Notes: a model not told the origin generated them from the letters alone. DNA of 64,000 bases from Roseburia sp. (GCA_023666265.1 JAMPCH010000004.1:1-64000); one strand, 5' to 3'. Positions 32,930-41,725 are shown, counted from the stretch's first letter. Program-made: numbers and translations.

Positions 32930-34024
32930 ATGAGCGAGGACAAAACGATTACGGAGCAGCGCTTTGAGCGCTTCACCGTGACAAAAAGCCGGGTCAGCGG
33001 GAGCTTTGAGGAATGTGATATGTCGGGCTGCTGCCTGATGCGCGACGATCTCGCGGGACTCGGGATCGTGTGCAGCGACGCGCGGGGGATCAGCTTCGCG
33101 GAGTGTAATCTCCAAGGCGCGGGATTTATGGAATGCGACCTCTCGGGCGCGGAAATTTCCGACTGTAAGCTCGACGGGATGACGATCGAGGGCGTCCCGA
33201 TCTTAGCCCTACTCGACTGTTATTATCAACATCACAAGGAGGAAAACGAAATGAACAAATCCACCAGAAAGGCGATCATCGCCGGGAACTGGAAAATGAA
33301 TAAGACACGCCCCGAGGCGAAGGCGCTCTTAGAGGAACTCAGTCCGCTCGTTAAGGACGTTTCGGGCGTGGAGATCGTCGCCTGTGTTCCCTTCACGAAC
33401 CTCGAAACGGCGCTCGCCGCGACGGCGGGGACGAATATCAAGGTCGGCGCGGAGAACTGTCACTTTGAGAAGAGCGGCGCTTTCACGGGTGAAATTTCCG
33501 CCGATATGCTGGCGGAGATGGGCGTGAGCTATGTCGTCCTCGGTCACAGCGAGCGGCGGCAGTACTTCGGCGAGACGGACGAGACCGTCAATAAGCGGAC
33601 GAAGGCGGCGCTCGCGGCGGGGCTGATCCCGATCGTCTGCGTAGGCGAACTCCTCTGGGAGCGGGAATGTAACATCACCGAGGAGGTCGTCGCGCGTCAG
33701 ATCAAGCTCGACTTCTTCGGGATCGCCGCCGAGGACGTAAAAAAGTGCGTGATCGCGTATGAGCCGGTTTGGGCGATCGGGACGGGTAAGACCGCGACCG
33801 CCGAACAGGCGGAGGAGGTCTGTGCCTTTATCCGCGCGACGCTCGCGAAGCTCTACGGCGCGGCGGTCGCCGAGGGTATGACGATCCAGTACGGCGGCTC
33901 GATGAACGCCAAGAACGCGGCGGAGCTCGTCGCCAAGCCCAACGTGGACGGCGGTCTCATCGGCGGCGCTTCGCTCAAGGCGGCGGATTTTACCGAGATC
34001 GTAAAAGCGGCGGCGAACGGGTAA
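32930..34024 (+). CDS. In-frame pentapeptide-repeat-like extension continuous with TpiA
   Basis: From an ATG at 32930 (GGGAGGTTTTT upstream) the frame reads through without a stop into triosephosphate isomerase, giving 364 residues. Residues about 1-100 show A(D/N)LXX-type pentapeptide repeats (FEECDMSGCCLM, FAECNLQGAGFMECDLSGAE) and end in MTIEGVPILALLDCYY, the usual end of small pentapeptide proteins. No stop separates this from the tpiA start at 33251. Either a fusion protein is made, or a small protein gene lost its stop codon and both products appear. Confidence 0.6.
   Translation: MSEDKTITEQRFERFTVTKSRVSGSFEECDMSGCCLMRDDLAGLGIVCSDARGISFAECNLQGAGFMECDLSGAEISDCKLDGMTIEGVPILALLDCYYQHHKEENEMNKSTRKAIIAGNWKMNKTRPEAKALLEELSPLVKDVSGVEIVACVPFTNLETALAATAGTNIKVGAENCHFEKSGAFTGEISADMLAEMGVSYVVLGHSERRQYFGETDETVNKRTKAALAAGLIPIVCVGELLWERECNITEEVVARQIKLDFFGIAAEDVKKCVIAYEPVWAIGTGKTATAEQAEEVCAFIRATLAKLYGAAVAEGMTIQYGGSMNAKNAAELVAKPNVDGGLIGGASLKAADFTEIVKAAANG
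33251..34024 (+). CDS. tpiA: Triosephosphate isomerase
   Basis: The ATG at 33251 has AAGGAGG 7 bases upstream and begins MNKSTRKAIIAGNWKMNKTR. 257 residues, normal for TIM. Catalytic Lys (GNWKMN), His (LGHSERR), Glu (YEPVWAIGTGK) and the phosphate-binding loop (QYGGSMNAKN) are intact. It interconverts dihydroxyacetone phosphate and glyceraldehyde-3-phosphate. It lies between pgk and gpmI. Confidence 0.95.
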   Translation: MNKSTRKAIIAGNWKMNKTRPEAKALLEELSPLVKDVSGVEIVACVPFTNLETALAATAGTNIKVGAENCHFEKSGAFTGEISADMLAEMGVSYVVLGHSERRQYFGETDETVNKRTKAALAAGLIPIVCVGELLWERECNITEEVVARQIKLDFFGIAAEDVKKCVIAYEPVWAIGTGKTATAEQAEEVCAFIRATLAKLYGAAVAEGMTIQYGGSMNAKNAAELVAKPNVDGGLIGGASLKAADFTEIVKAAANG

Positions 34025-34049
34025 GTTTTATAAGAGATTTTTAAGAGAG

Positions 34050-34140
34050 AAATATTAAGATGTGGGGACTCCGTCCCAACGCCCCAGCAAGCCTTTGAAA
34101 AGGCTTGACCTAAACTTTTATAAATCTTTAGAAAGGTTTA
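34050..34140. repeat. REP-like repeat pair downstream of tpiA
   Basis: A GGGACTCCGTCCC palindrome followed by AAGCCTTTGAAAAGGCTT and an imperfect AAACTTT...AAAGGTTT palindrome. The middle motif also occurs at 29444-29461. Confidence 0.55.
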
Positions 34141-34205
34141 GGCGAAATTGAAGGGAACGCGATATTCGGCTATTTATGTGAGAGCGGAAGATAGGAGGAA
34201 AGCCT

Positions 34206-34349
34206 ATGACAAATCAAGAGCTTTGTACACAGTACGAACTGATCGTCGCGCTGATCGAATCGGGCAATACCGAAAAAGCGGTCGAAATTTTAAAGGGCGC
34301 GATCGATCGGTTAAAGGGAACCTCCTCAAGGTCAAGCGACGGGAAGTAG
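34206..34349 (+). CDS. 47-residue protein of unknown function
   Basis: MTNQELCTQYELIVALIESG opens a short helical protein ending in a Ser-rich tail. AGGAGGAAAG lies 7 bases before the ATG, a strong signal for such a small frame. No family recognised. It precedes a small antitoxin-like gene by 47 bases, so the two may be co-transcribed. Confidence 0.6.
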   Translation: MTNQELCTQYELIVALIESGNTEKAVEILKGAIDRLKGTSSRSSDGK

Positions 34350-34396
34350 AACGCTTATATCCCGCTTAGAAAACAAAGGGGGGGCAGATCATTACT

Positions 34397-34543
34397 ATGA
34401 ACGAGACCGAAGAGCAAATTGCCGGCGAAGAGCTTCTTAAAGCCTTTCGGGAGGTCGAGGATATGAAAAAGCACCCGGAGAAATACAAGAAGTATTCCGA
34501 TGTTGACGAGATGATGAGAGACATTTTGGAAGGCGCGGAATAA
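34397..34543 (+). CDS. 48-residue antitoxin-like protein, orphan
   Basis: The protein is acidic and helical, with a KKHPEKYKKYSDVDEMMRDI block like the C-terminal toxin-binding part of RelB-type antitoxins (compare NPSNYKRYSSFSEILDEI in that family by recall). There is no adjacent toxin gene. The ribosome site (GGGGGGC) is weak and distant. A decayed or solitary antitoxin is likely. Confidence 0.5.
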   Translation: MNETEEQIAGEELLKAFREVEDMKKHPEKYKKYSDVDEMMRDILEGAE

Positions 34544-34642
34544 AATTTATCAAAAATTGAAATGATGTACGGAATAACAAGGCTATGATTTTCTGTATAA
34601 AGCATTATTGATTTTTGCTTCTTTTTGGCACAAAAAGAAGCA

Positions 34643-34672
34643 GGGGTGTGGGGACGGCGTCCCCACGATCAT
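34643..34672. repeat. REP-like GC palindrome upstream of gpmI
   Basis: GTGGGGACGGCGTCCCCAC, the same unit as at 30334-30352. Confidence 0.6.
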
Positions 34673-34724
34673 AAAAATTTCTCTCATAAATTTCTCTCTC
34701 AAAAAGTCAAAAGGAGGAACAACA

Positions 34725-36296
34725 ATGGCAAAACCCATTTTATTAGTCGTCATGGACGGCGTTGGATTTTCAAAGACGGGGCTGGGCGATGCGGTGACGC
34801 TCGCGAATACGCCCACGCTGGACGGGCTGATGGCGACCTGTCCGATGATGCGGCTAAAGGCGCATGGCGACGCGGTCGGGCTACCGACCGACGACGACAT
34901 GGGAAACAGCGAGGTCGGTCATAACGCGATCGGCTGCGGTCAAATTTATTCCCAAGGGGCGAAGCTCGTCAACGAGTCGATCGAGAGCGGGAAGATGTAC
35001 GATTCGGCGACTTGGAAGGAGATCGTCGGGAACGTAAAAACGAACCGTTCGACGCTCCATTTTATCGGGCTACTCTCCGACGGGAACGTTCACTCAAACA
35101 TCGCCCACCTGATCGGTATGTTAAAGCGGGCGAAGGCGGACGGCGTCGCGAAGGTACGCTGTCATATCCTCCTCGACGGGCGGGACGTCCCCGCGACCTC
35201 CGCGCCGATCTATATCGAGGAGCTTGAGAGCTGTCTAAAGGAGCTGAACGACGGGAGCTTTGACGCGCGGATCGCGAGCGGCGGCGGACGGATGAAGGTC
35301 ACGATGGATCGCTATAAGGCGAACTGGGGCATGGTCGAGCTGGGCTGGAACACGCACGTAAAGGGCGAGGGGAGACAGTTCGCGTCCGCGCTCGAGGCGG
35401 TCGAGACCTATCGTAAGGAGATCCCCGGCGTGATTGATCAGGATCTCCCTGCCTTCGTCATCGCCGAGAACGGCGAAGCGGTCGGGCGGATCGTCGATCA
35501 CGACAGCGTGATCTTATTCAACTTCCGAGGCGACCGCGCGATCGAGCTGTCGATGGCGTTTGACTGCGCCGATTTTGACGCCTTCCCGCGCGGGGCGAAG
35601 CCGGACGTCGTTTACGCGGGTATGCTCCAGTACGACGGCGATCTAAAGCTCCCCGAGAAGTATCTCGTCGACCCCCCCGAGATCACGAACACCCTCTCGG
35701 AGGTGCTTGTCAAGGCGGGACTTCGCCAGTACGCGGTATCCGAGACGCAAAAGTACGGTCACGTGACCTACTTCTGGAACGGGAACAGGAGCGGGAAATT
35801 CAGCGAGGAGCTCGAGACGTATAAAGAGATCCCCTCGGATAACGTGAGCTTTGACGAGCGCCCGTGGATGAAGTCGGCGGACATCACCGACGACCTCATC
35901 GAGGTGATCCGCTCGGGGAAGTATGACTTTATCCGCTGTAACTTCCCCAACGGGGATATGGTCGGGCATACGGGAAGCCTCCCCGCGACGATCACGGCGA
36001 TGGAGTCGGTCGATCTCGCGCTCGCGCGGCTCATGAAGGTCTGTGACGAATGCGGGGTGACGATGCTCGTCACCGCCGACCACGGGAACGCCGACGAAAT
36101 GCTCGAGCGGAACAAAAAGGGCGAGGTCGCGGTCCGTACCGCTCATTCGCTCAACCCCGTCCCCTTTATCATCTATGATAAGGACGTAAAGTATACGATC
36201 AAGGAGGGCGCTTACGGTCTCGCGAATATCGCGCCGACCGTCGTAAAAATGCTCGGTCTGACCGCGCCCGACTGTTGGGAAGCGTCGATGATCTGA
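34725..36296 (+). CDS. gpmI: 2,3-bisphosphoglycerate-independent phosphoglycerate mutase
   Basis: The start at 34725 follows AAAAGGAGGAAC and gives 523 residues, the usual length. The alkaline-phosphatase-type metal ligands are visible: VVMDGVGF near the start, the phosphoserine in MGNSEVGHNAIG, HILLDGRD, NGDMVGHTG and TADHGNADEM. It interconverts 3- and 2-phosphoglycerate using manganese. It completes the pgk-tpiA-gpmI glycolytic run. Confidence 0.97.
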   Translation: MAKPILLVVMDGVGFSKTGLGDAVTLANTPTLDGLMATCPMMRLKAHGDAVGLPTDDDMGNSEVGHNAIGCGQIYSQGAKLVNESIESGKMYDSATWKEIVGNVKTNRSTLHFIGLLSDGNVHSNIAHLIGMLKRAKADGVAKVRCHILLDGRDVPATSAPIYIEELESCLKELNDGSFDARIASGGGRMKVTMDRYKANWGMVELGWNTHVKGEGRQFASALEAVETYRKEIPGVIDQDLPAFVIAENGEAVGRIVDHDSVILFNFRGDRAIELSMAFDCADFDAFPRGAKPDVVYAGMLQYDGDLKLPEKYLVDPPEITNTLSEVLVKAGLRQYAVSETQKYGHVTYFWNGNRSGKFSEELETYKEIPSDNVSFDERPWMKSADITDDLIEVIRSGKYDFIRCNFPNGDMVGHTGSLPATITAMESVDLALARLMKVCDECGVTMLVTADHGNADEMLERNKKGEVAVRTAHSLNPVPFIIYDKDVKYTIKEGAYGLANIAPTVVKMLGLTAPDCWEASMI

Positions 36297-36319
36297 CGGC
36301 GAATAAAAAATTTCCGATC

Positions 36320-36353
36320 TCCGCGCGTTCAAAAAACGGACGCGCGGATTTTT
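36320..36353 (+). terminator. Terminator after gpmI
   Basis: TCCGCGCGT (36320-36328) pairs with ACGCGCGGA (36340-36348), then seven T. Confidence 0.92.
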
Positions 36354-36421
36354 TTAAAAATTTTTTGCGACCTTTTCTCCTTCCGTAAAGTGTTATATAT
36401 GAGATCGATTTTAAAACGTAC

Positions 36422-36478
36422 TCCGTAACGTCTCCGCGCGCCGGTACACCTGCACACCTGCCCGGGTGAGGTTACGGA
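36422..36478 (+). other. Long-range inverted repeat in the sigma-factor leader
   Basis: TCCGTAAC (36422-36429) pairs with GTTACGGA (36471-36478), enclosing a GC-rich segment just before the ECF gene. A leader hairpin or regulator site is possible. Confidence 0.4.
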
Positions 36479-36496
36479 AGCAAGCAGGGTGAAAAA

Positions 36497-37018
36497 ATGA
36501 CAGAACTTTCCTTGATCACGCGGGAGAGCTTTGACGAGGTCATGCGGGCTTACGCCGACATGGTCTATCGTCTCGCCGTCTCGCGAACGGGAAATCCCGC
36601 CGACGCGGAGGATCTTTTACAAGAGGTCTTTCTCCGCTATATCCGCGCGGATAAGACTTATCGCGACGAGGAGCATCGTAAGGCGTGGCTCCTCCGCGCG
36701 ACGATCAACTGCGCGAAATCCCTCCATACCTCGGCTTGGTCGCGTCACCGCGAGGCGAGCGCCTCGGAGGCGACGCTTAATAACGAGGGGCGCGAGGACG
36801 AACGCCTCCGCGAGATCGAAACAAAGTCGGAGGTATACGGCGCGGTCTTAAAGCTCCCCGAGCGCTATCGGGTCGCGATCCACCTCTTTTATTACGAGGA
36901 CTTATCGGTCGCGCGGATCGCGAAGCTCCTCGGGATCGGCGAATCCGCCGTTAAATCGCGGCTCGCCCGCGCGAGGGCGATACTCAAAGACCTTTTACAG
37001 GAGGATCTGTTTGAATGA
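36497..37018 (+). CDS. ECF-type RNA polymerase sigma factor
   Basis: 173 residues. Sigma region 2 covers about residues 10-75 (YADMVYRLAVSRTGNPADAE, DLLQEVFLRYI). Sigma region 4 covers about 115-165 (LPERYRVAIHLFYYEDLSVA, RIAKLLGIGESAVKSRLARA). The next gene overlaps its stop by four bases (ATGA) and encodes a single-pass membrane protein, the normal arrangement of a sigma factor with its anti-sigma factor. The signal sensed is unknown. Confidence 0.92.
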   Translation: MTELSLITRESFDEVMRAYADMVYRLAVSRTGNPADAEDLLQEVFLRYIRADKTYRDEEHRKAWLLRATINCAKSLHTSAWSRHREASASEATLNNEGREDERLREIETKSEVYGAVLKLPERYRVAIHLFYYEDLSVARIAKLLGIGESAVKSRLARARAILKDLLQEDLFE

Positions 37019-38070
37019 TGACGACCTATTTTAAAGAAAAGCTAAGGGAAGACCTCGACCGTTTCTCCCCCTCGCCCGCGCTGATCGAATGTGTCTCGGC
37101 GATGATGAGGGAGGAGGCGGAGAAGCCCCGCAAAAGTCCTTTTGGGGCAGGTGTGCGCTTCGTCGGGCTCGCGGCGGCGGTCGTCCTCCTCTCCTTCGGG
37201 GCGATCGGTCTCGGTGTTCTTCGCCCGATCGGGGTCGCGGAGATGATCGAAACGGGCGAGACGATCACGGAGGCGGCGGGGGAGAACCCTTCCCAAAATA
37301 AAAACGCGGAAGCGCTCGACGAAAGCGGGATCGCGGCGTATAGCGACGAATTTTGGGTCGCGGACGAACCGGCGGCGCTCGCGGACGAGCCGATGATAAC
37401 GGCGCGGGCGATCGGCGGGGACGAGCTGGCGCTTTATTACGCGCTCGCCGATCAGTCGATCGCGCGGATCGACGGCGGGATCATTCGGATCGTCGGCGAG
37501 GAGGCTTTTGAGGAATGGCGGATCGGGAAGGAGGCGAACGCCGCCCCGACCGACCTCGCGGAGGACGTGAACCTTTACGCGCTGATTTGCGACTTCCCCG
37601 ACGAAAAAGAGGCGATCCGCGCGCGGCTGACCGAGTTGGCGGTGATCGACCGCGAAAACGGCTGGGAAGTAAGCCTCACGGACGAGGAGATCGCGCTGTT
37701 ATGCGACGGGGAGCGGGACGCGGTCGCGGCGTATTTCGTCAGTCCCGCCGCCGTCTACGCCAACGGGAAAATTTATTCCCCCGCGTGGCTCGACGCTCAC
37801 ACGGTCGCGGACTATACGGCGGAGGCGATCCCGCCCGAGGCGCTTCGCGAAAAGCTCGACGAGATCCTGTATTTTTCGTCCTTTCTCGATCTAAGCGAGC
37901 TGGCGGCGAAGCTCGGCGAATACCTCGGAGAGCCGATCGCGCTCCCGACCGATCAGGGGGCGGACGAAGCGGCGCTCGGGAACATCCCCGCGATCGCGGA
38001 CGACCCCGAGCCCTCGGAGACGGTCGGCGACGAAGGGGTCGAGGACGAACCCGAGGAAGCCCTATCGTAA
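37015..38070 (+). CDS. Putative membrane anti-sigma factor
   Basis: 351 residues with a cytosolic N-terminus (about 1-45), one transmembrane helix (about 48-68, FVGLAAAVVLLSFGAIGLGV) and an extracytoplasmic domain of about 270 residues rich in Glu, Ala and Asp. No classical zinc-binding anti-sigma HxxxCxxC motif is seen. The call rests on overlap with the ECF gene and topology. The Glu-rich tail (DDPEPSETVGDEGVEDEPEE) is low complexity. Confidence 0.7.
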   Translation: MMTTYFKEKLREDLDRFSPSPALIECVSAMMREEAEKPRKSPFGAGVRFVGLAAAVVLLSFGAIGLGVLRPIGVAEMIETGETITEAAGENPSQNKNAEALDESGIAAYSDEFWVADEPAALADEPMITARAIGGDELALYYALADQSIARIDGGIIRIVGEEAFEEWRIGKEANAAPTDLAEDVNLYALICDFPDEKEAIRARLTELAVIDRENGWEVSLTDEEIALLCDGERDAVAAYFVSPAAVYANGKIYSPAWLDAHTVADYTAEAIPPEALREKLDEILYFSSFLDLSELAAKLGEYLGEPIALPTDQGADEAALGNIPAIADDPEPSETVGDEGVEDEPEEALS

Positions 38071-38073
38071 TAC

Positions 38074-38107
38074 GAATACCCGCGGGAGCGACCTCTCGCG
38101 GGTATTC
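38074..38107 (+). terminator. Hairpin after the anti-sigma gene
   Basis: GAATACCCGCG (38074-38084) pairs with CGCGGGTATTC (38097-38107); no strong T-run. Confidence 0.5.
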
Positions 38108-38223
38108 GCGTAAAAAACGCCGCCGAGGGTGAAATTTTCGCCGCCGCTATTGCTTTTTTCCCGATTTTATGTTATACTAAGTTTAGTATGGGGCTTTGTC
38201 CCTAAAAAGTGAGGTGAGCGCGG

Positions 38224-38913
38224 GTGAAAAGCAGTAGCTGGTGTTTATATCTCGGCGAGGCGCGGGCTTACGACGTGCCGACGCTTCGGCGATATTTTGA
38301 TACCGCGCTCGTGAGCGGCTATCTCCTCGGCGGGACGCTCGAGCGCTGGCTGAGCGACGCGGGGGAGGCGGCGATCCTCGCCCGCGTTCGGGCGATCGAC
38401 TACGGCGGCGACATCGGCGAACAGCTCGAACACATCTTCGGCGTTCGCCCCGCGCGTAAGACGCGCCTCCCCGCCTGTCTGATCAAAAAGCCGCCCTCCG
38501 CCGCCGCCCGACCGCTCCCTTCCTCTTATTTTAGGGAAGGGTTCGCCCCGCGAGGCTCGTACTCCTTTGGGTCTTATCATCTCCCCTCGGGGTCGTATCG
38601 GCTCGGATCGTTCCGAACGGGGTCGTTTCAAGTCGGGTCATATTATATCGGCTCATATCGGCTCGGCTCTTATCGCTATGAATGGGAATGGGAATTTGAG
38701 CGCGGGTCGTACCGAAAAGGCTCGTTTTATCGGACAAGCTTCGGGGCGGGCGGTTCCTTCCGCGCGGGAAGCTATCGAAAAGGGTCGTTTAGCGGCTCTT
38801 ATCGCTTTTACGCGGGGAACGCCGAGATCACCGAGGAGGAATATCGGCGGACGCTTATCAACCTGAGTTCCTGCCCGTTAAACGAATACGGGTACGGGAT
38901 ACATTTGATCTAA
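38224..38913 (+). CDS. Protein with GS[Y/F]xx tandem repeats
   Basis: GTG start at 38224 with GTGAGGTGAG upstream. 229 residues. Residues 1-75 form a small helical domain with the pattern LRRYFDTALVSGYLLGGTLE-RWLSDAGE, similar to N-terminal modules of repeat proteins in gut Firmicutes. Residues about 108-200 hold 14 GS[Y/F] motifs, most spaced every five residues (GSYRLGSFRTGSFQVGSYYI), broken once by a WEWEFE segment. The C-terminus (about 203-229) is unique. There is no signal peptide. The adjacent gene encodes a glycosyltransferase-like protein two bases downstream, so the Ser/Tyr repeats might be its substrate. Function unknown. Confidence 0.75.
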   Translation: MKSSSWCLYLGEARAYDVPTLRRYFDTALVSGYLLGGTLERWLSDAGEAAILARVRAIDYGGDIGEQLEHIFGVRPARKTRLPACLIKKPPSAAARPLPSSYFREGFAPRGSYSFGSYHLPSGSYRLGSFRTGSFQVGSYYIGSYRLGSYRYEWEWEFERGSYRKGSFYRTSFGAGGSFRAGSYRKGSFSGSYRFYAGNAEITEEEYRRTLINLSSCPLNEYGYGIHLI

Positions 38914-38914
38914 T

Positions 38915-39757
38915 ATGGACGCAATTCATGTAAACGCAACTATGCCGTTCTTCTCCAAGCGAAGGGACGGCATTTATTCCATCGAAAAATTCGGGCTTTA
39001 TACCGCCGTTTTGTCGGCGCTCGCGTGGCGCAGGCGTAACGGGCGCATCTTCCTTTGTACCGATCGGGTCGGCGCGGCGTATTATAGGCGGCTCGGGATC
39101 GAGCGAGTCTGGGACGAGATCCGCGACGTGATCCCGACGGATCAGGAGGGGATCGACCCCGAAATGTTTTGGGCGGCGGGGAAGCTGATCGCCCTTCGCG
39201 AGACGGCGGGGGATTACGCCCTCGTGGACGAGGACTTTATCGTCTGGAAAAAGCTCGAGCTGTCAAAAACCGCCGTGACCGCCGCCCACCGCGAGGCGAT
39301 CACGCCGGAAATTTATCCCGACCCGCGCGGCTTCGGCGCGGACTTCCCCCTCTTAGAGCGGCTCGACCCGACCGTTCTCCCCTGTAATACGGCGTTTTTG
39401 TATATCCCCGACGAGTCCTTTCGCCGCTTTTACGCGAGCCAGTCGATCGCGTTTATGAAGTCCGCGCCGAAAAGCGGCGATCCGCTTTGTCCGATGGTCT
39501 TCGCGGAGCAAAGGCTACTCTCCATGCTTTGCGCGATGACAAAAACGCCGATCGAGACCCTCCTCGACTATGAGCGCCTTTTCGTCGCCCAAGACGACTA
39601 TACTCACCTTTGGGGCGCGAAGCAGGCGATGCGCGACGATCCCGCGCGCCGCGAGGCGTTCCTAACGCGCTGTCGGAAAAGGATCGAGAGCGACTTCCCC
39701 GAATATCGGGACGTGATCGAGCGGATCGAGGCGGGAACGCCGAATGAACCAAAATAA
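38915..39757 (+). CDS. Glycosyltransferase-like protein (DUF6734-type, tentative)
   Basis: 280 residues. The N-terminal half shows a GT-A-like pattern: an N-terminal strand, FGLYTAVLSALAWRRRNGRI followed by LCTDRVGAAYY, and a DxD-like YALVDEDFIVWKKL around residue 105. The later LPCNTAFLYIPDESFRRFY segment resembles the acceptor-side region of DUF6734 proteins as I remember them. It follows the GS[Y/F]-repeat gene by one base, so the two form one transcriptional unit. Donor and acceptor are unknown. Confidence 0.6.
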   Translation: MDAIHVNATMPFFSKRRDGIYSIEKFGLYTAVLSALAWRRRNGRIFLCTDRVGAAYYRRLGIERVWDEIRDVIPTDQEGIDPEMFWAAGKLIALRETAGDYALVDEDFIVWKKLELSKTAVTAAHREAITPEIYPDPRGFGADFPLLERLDPTVLPCNTAFLYIPDESFRRFYASQSIAFMKSAPKSGDPLCPMVFAEQRLLSMLCAMTKTPIETLLDYERLFVAQDDYTHLWGAKQAMRDDPARREAFLTRCRKRIESDFPEYRDVIERIEAGTPNEPK

Positions 39758-39774
39758 AAAAGGAGATAAGACCA

Positions 39775-40236
39775 ATGAACATCGAAATAAGACAAAAGGA
39801 GTCCTTCGCTGTGATCGGGAAGGAAGGCTCGACCGAGGAAGGCGCGGGCTTTATCGCCCGCCTTTGGGACGAGGCGAATACGCATTTTGAGGAAATTAAA
39901 GCGCTTATAAAAACGGACGAAAACGGCGACCCTGTCGGGTTTTGGGGCGCGATGAGCGATCTCACGCGTTCCTTCCTCCCGTGGGAAAATTTTGAGAAGG
40001 GGCTTTATTTGGCGGGGGCTGAGTGTCCGCTCGACGCGAAAGCGCCCGAGGGCTGGACGAAATGGGTCGTCCCCGCGTATGAGTACCGCGTCGCGCGGAA
40101 GGAGAGCGAGACCGCCTTCCCCGATACGCTCCGCTATTTAGAGGAGAACGGACTTTCATTAGCGGGCGCGGTTCACGATTTCACCGACCCCAAAACGGGG
40201 GAGGAATATTTCTTTTTCCCCGTGAAAAAGCTTTAA
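39775..40236 (+). CDS. GyrI-like small-molecule-binding protein
   Basis: 153 residues. The beta-alpha-beta pattern MNIEIRQKESFAVIGKEGST, a middle LAGAECPLDAKAPEGWTKWV and the closing EEYFFFPVKK match the GyrI-like/AraC effector-binding fold, here without a DNA-binding domain. Stand-alone members bind hydrophobic cations or hydrolyse toxic small molecules; ligand unknown. AAAGGAGA lies 12 bases before the ATG. Probably part of the 38224-41700 gene run. Confidence 0.8.
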   Translation: MNIEIRQKESFAVIGKEGSTEEGAGFIARLWDEANTHFEEIKALIKTDENGDPVGFWGAMSDLTRSFLPWENFEKGLYLAGAECPLDAKAPEGWTKWVVPAYEYRVARKESETAFPDTLRYLEENGLSLAGAVHDFTDPKTGEEYFFFPVKKL

Positions 40237-40293
40237 TTACCCGGCTTTTGAGGGGCGGGCGGGACGCACGCCTTCCCCAAAAGGAGATCTGTC

Positions 40294-41700
40294 ATGAAAA
40301 AGAAGCTGTTGTCCCTTTTCCTCGCGGTCGGCGTTCTTTTGTCCGCCTGTTCCGCCGAGAGCGGGTCGCCCGCGCTGTCCGCCGTTACGACGGCGGACAA
40401 GCCCGCCGAGCCGATCCCTTCCGAGGAGACGGCTGCGGCGGAGGACGAGCCGAAAGCCCCGACCCTCGCCGAGACGGCGGGGGCGCTTAGTGAAACAGCG
40501 CAAGCGCTCGGCGAGGAAATGGCGAACGGCGATTTCTCGGACTGCGCGGCGCGTTTCTCCGCCGCGATGAGGGAGAGTCTCGACGAGGCGGCGCTGAAGG
40601 CTGCGTGGGACGGGGTCGTCGCCGGGGCGGGGGAATATCGCGGGGTCTACGACCTGTCCGAGAGCGAAAGGGACGGCGCGGTCACGGTCGCCGTGACGCT
40701 CGAATACGCGAATACGGGGGTCTTGGCGACCTTCGTCTTTAATGAAGAAGGCGAGATCGACGGGCTTTGGCTGAATTACCGCGTCTTACCCGAGCCGACC
40801 GAGGACATGGAGGACAGGGCGTATACCGAGATCGCGGTCGCGGTCGGCGAATATCGGCTCGACGGGCTTTTGACTCTCCCAAAAGGGGCGGAGCGCCCGC
40901 CCGTCGTTGTTTTCATTCAGGGATCGGGACAAAGCGACCTCGACGAAACGGTCGGCGGGGCGCGACCCTTTCGCGATCTCGCCCATGGTCTCGCCGCGCG
41001 GGGGATCGCCTCGATCCGCTTTAATAAGCGGTTTTATCAATATCCCGCGCTCGCGGACGACCCGACGAGCGTCACGATCGAGACCGAGGTCTTAGCGGAC
41101 GTTCGCGCGGCGATCGCTCTCGCGAGGGCGGACGAGCGGGTCGGGGATCAAATATTCCTCCTCGGTCACAGCCTCGGGGGAATGCTCGCGCCCGCGCTCG
41201 CGGCGGAGGACGGCGAAATTCGCGGCGTGATCTCGCTCGCGGGAAGCCCGCGTCGGCTCGAGGACATTATTGTGAGCCAATATAAGGCGGCGCTGGGCGA
41301 AAGCGGCTTAGACCCGAGCGACGAGACCTTCGCGGCGGCGATGTCGACCGTCGTCGCCGAAGCCGCGCGGATCAAAACGCTCGGCGAGGACGATACGGGG
41401 GACTACTTCGGCGCGAACGCCGCCTATTGGCGGTCGCTGAACGAGATCGACGGGGCGGGGGCGGCGCTTTCGCTCGAATGTCCGCTCCTGTTTTTACAGG
41501 GGAGCGAGGACGTACAGGTCTACGCCGATCTCGACTACGCCGAGTGGGAAACGCTCCTCGCGGGGAAGGAGAACTGCCGCTTTCGGCTTTTTGAGGGCTT
41601 GGGGCATTTTTTCACCGATGAAAGCGGGTCGGTCGACCCGACGGTCGCCGACGAGATCGCCGAATTTATTCTAAACGAAAGGGAAAGCACCCTTCCCTAA
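40294..41700 (+). CDS. Alpha/beta hydrolase lipoprotein with DUF3887-like domain
   Basis: Lipobox LLSACS (Cys about residue 19). Residues about 60-155 look like a DUF3887 domain. Residues 185-460 form an alpha/beta hydrolase with VVFIQGSGQSDLDE (oxyanion loop), nucleophile elbow LGHSLGGML (Ser), and the late LEGLGHFFTDE-type His block (FEGLGHFF). 468 residues. It is an extracytoplasmic esterase or peptidase-like enzyme; substrate unknown. AAAGGAGA precedes the ATG. Confidence 0.87.
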   Translation: MKKKLLSLFLAVGVLLSACSAESGSPALSAVTTADKPAEPIPSEETAAAEDEPKAPTLAETAGALSETAQALGEEMANGDFSDCAARFSAAMRESLDEAALKAAWDGVVAGAGEYRGVYDLSESERDGAVTVAVTLEYANTGVLATFVFNEEGEIDGLWLNYRVLPEPTEDMEDRAYTEIAVAVGEYRLDGLLTLPKGAERPPVVVFIQGSGQSDLDETVGGARPFRDLAHGLAARGIASIRFNKRFYQYPALADDPTSVTIETEVLADVRAAIALARADERVGDQIFLLGHSLGGMLAPALAAEDGEIRGVISLAGSPRRLEDIIVSQYKAALGESGLDPSDETFAAAMSTVVAEAARIKTLGEDDTGDYFGANAAYWRSLNEIDGAGAALSLECPLLFLQGSEDVQVYADLDYAEWETLLAGKENCRFRLFEGLGHFFTDESGSVDPTVADEIAEFILNERESTLP

Positions 41701-41725
41701 AGGAAAAACAAAGGGGGAAACCGAT

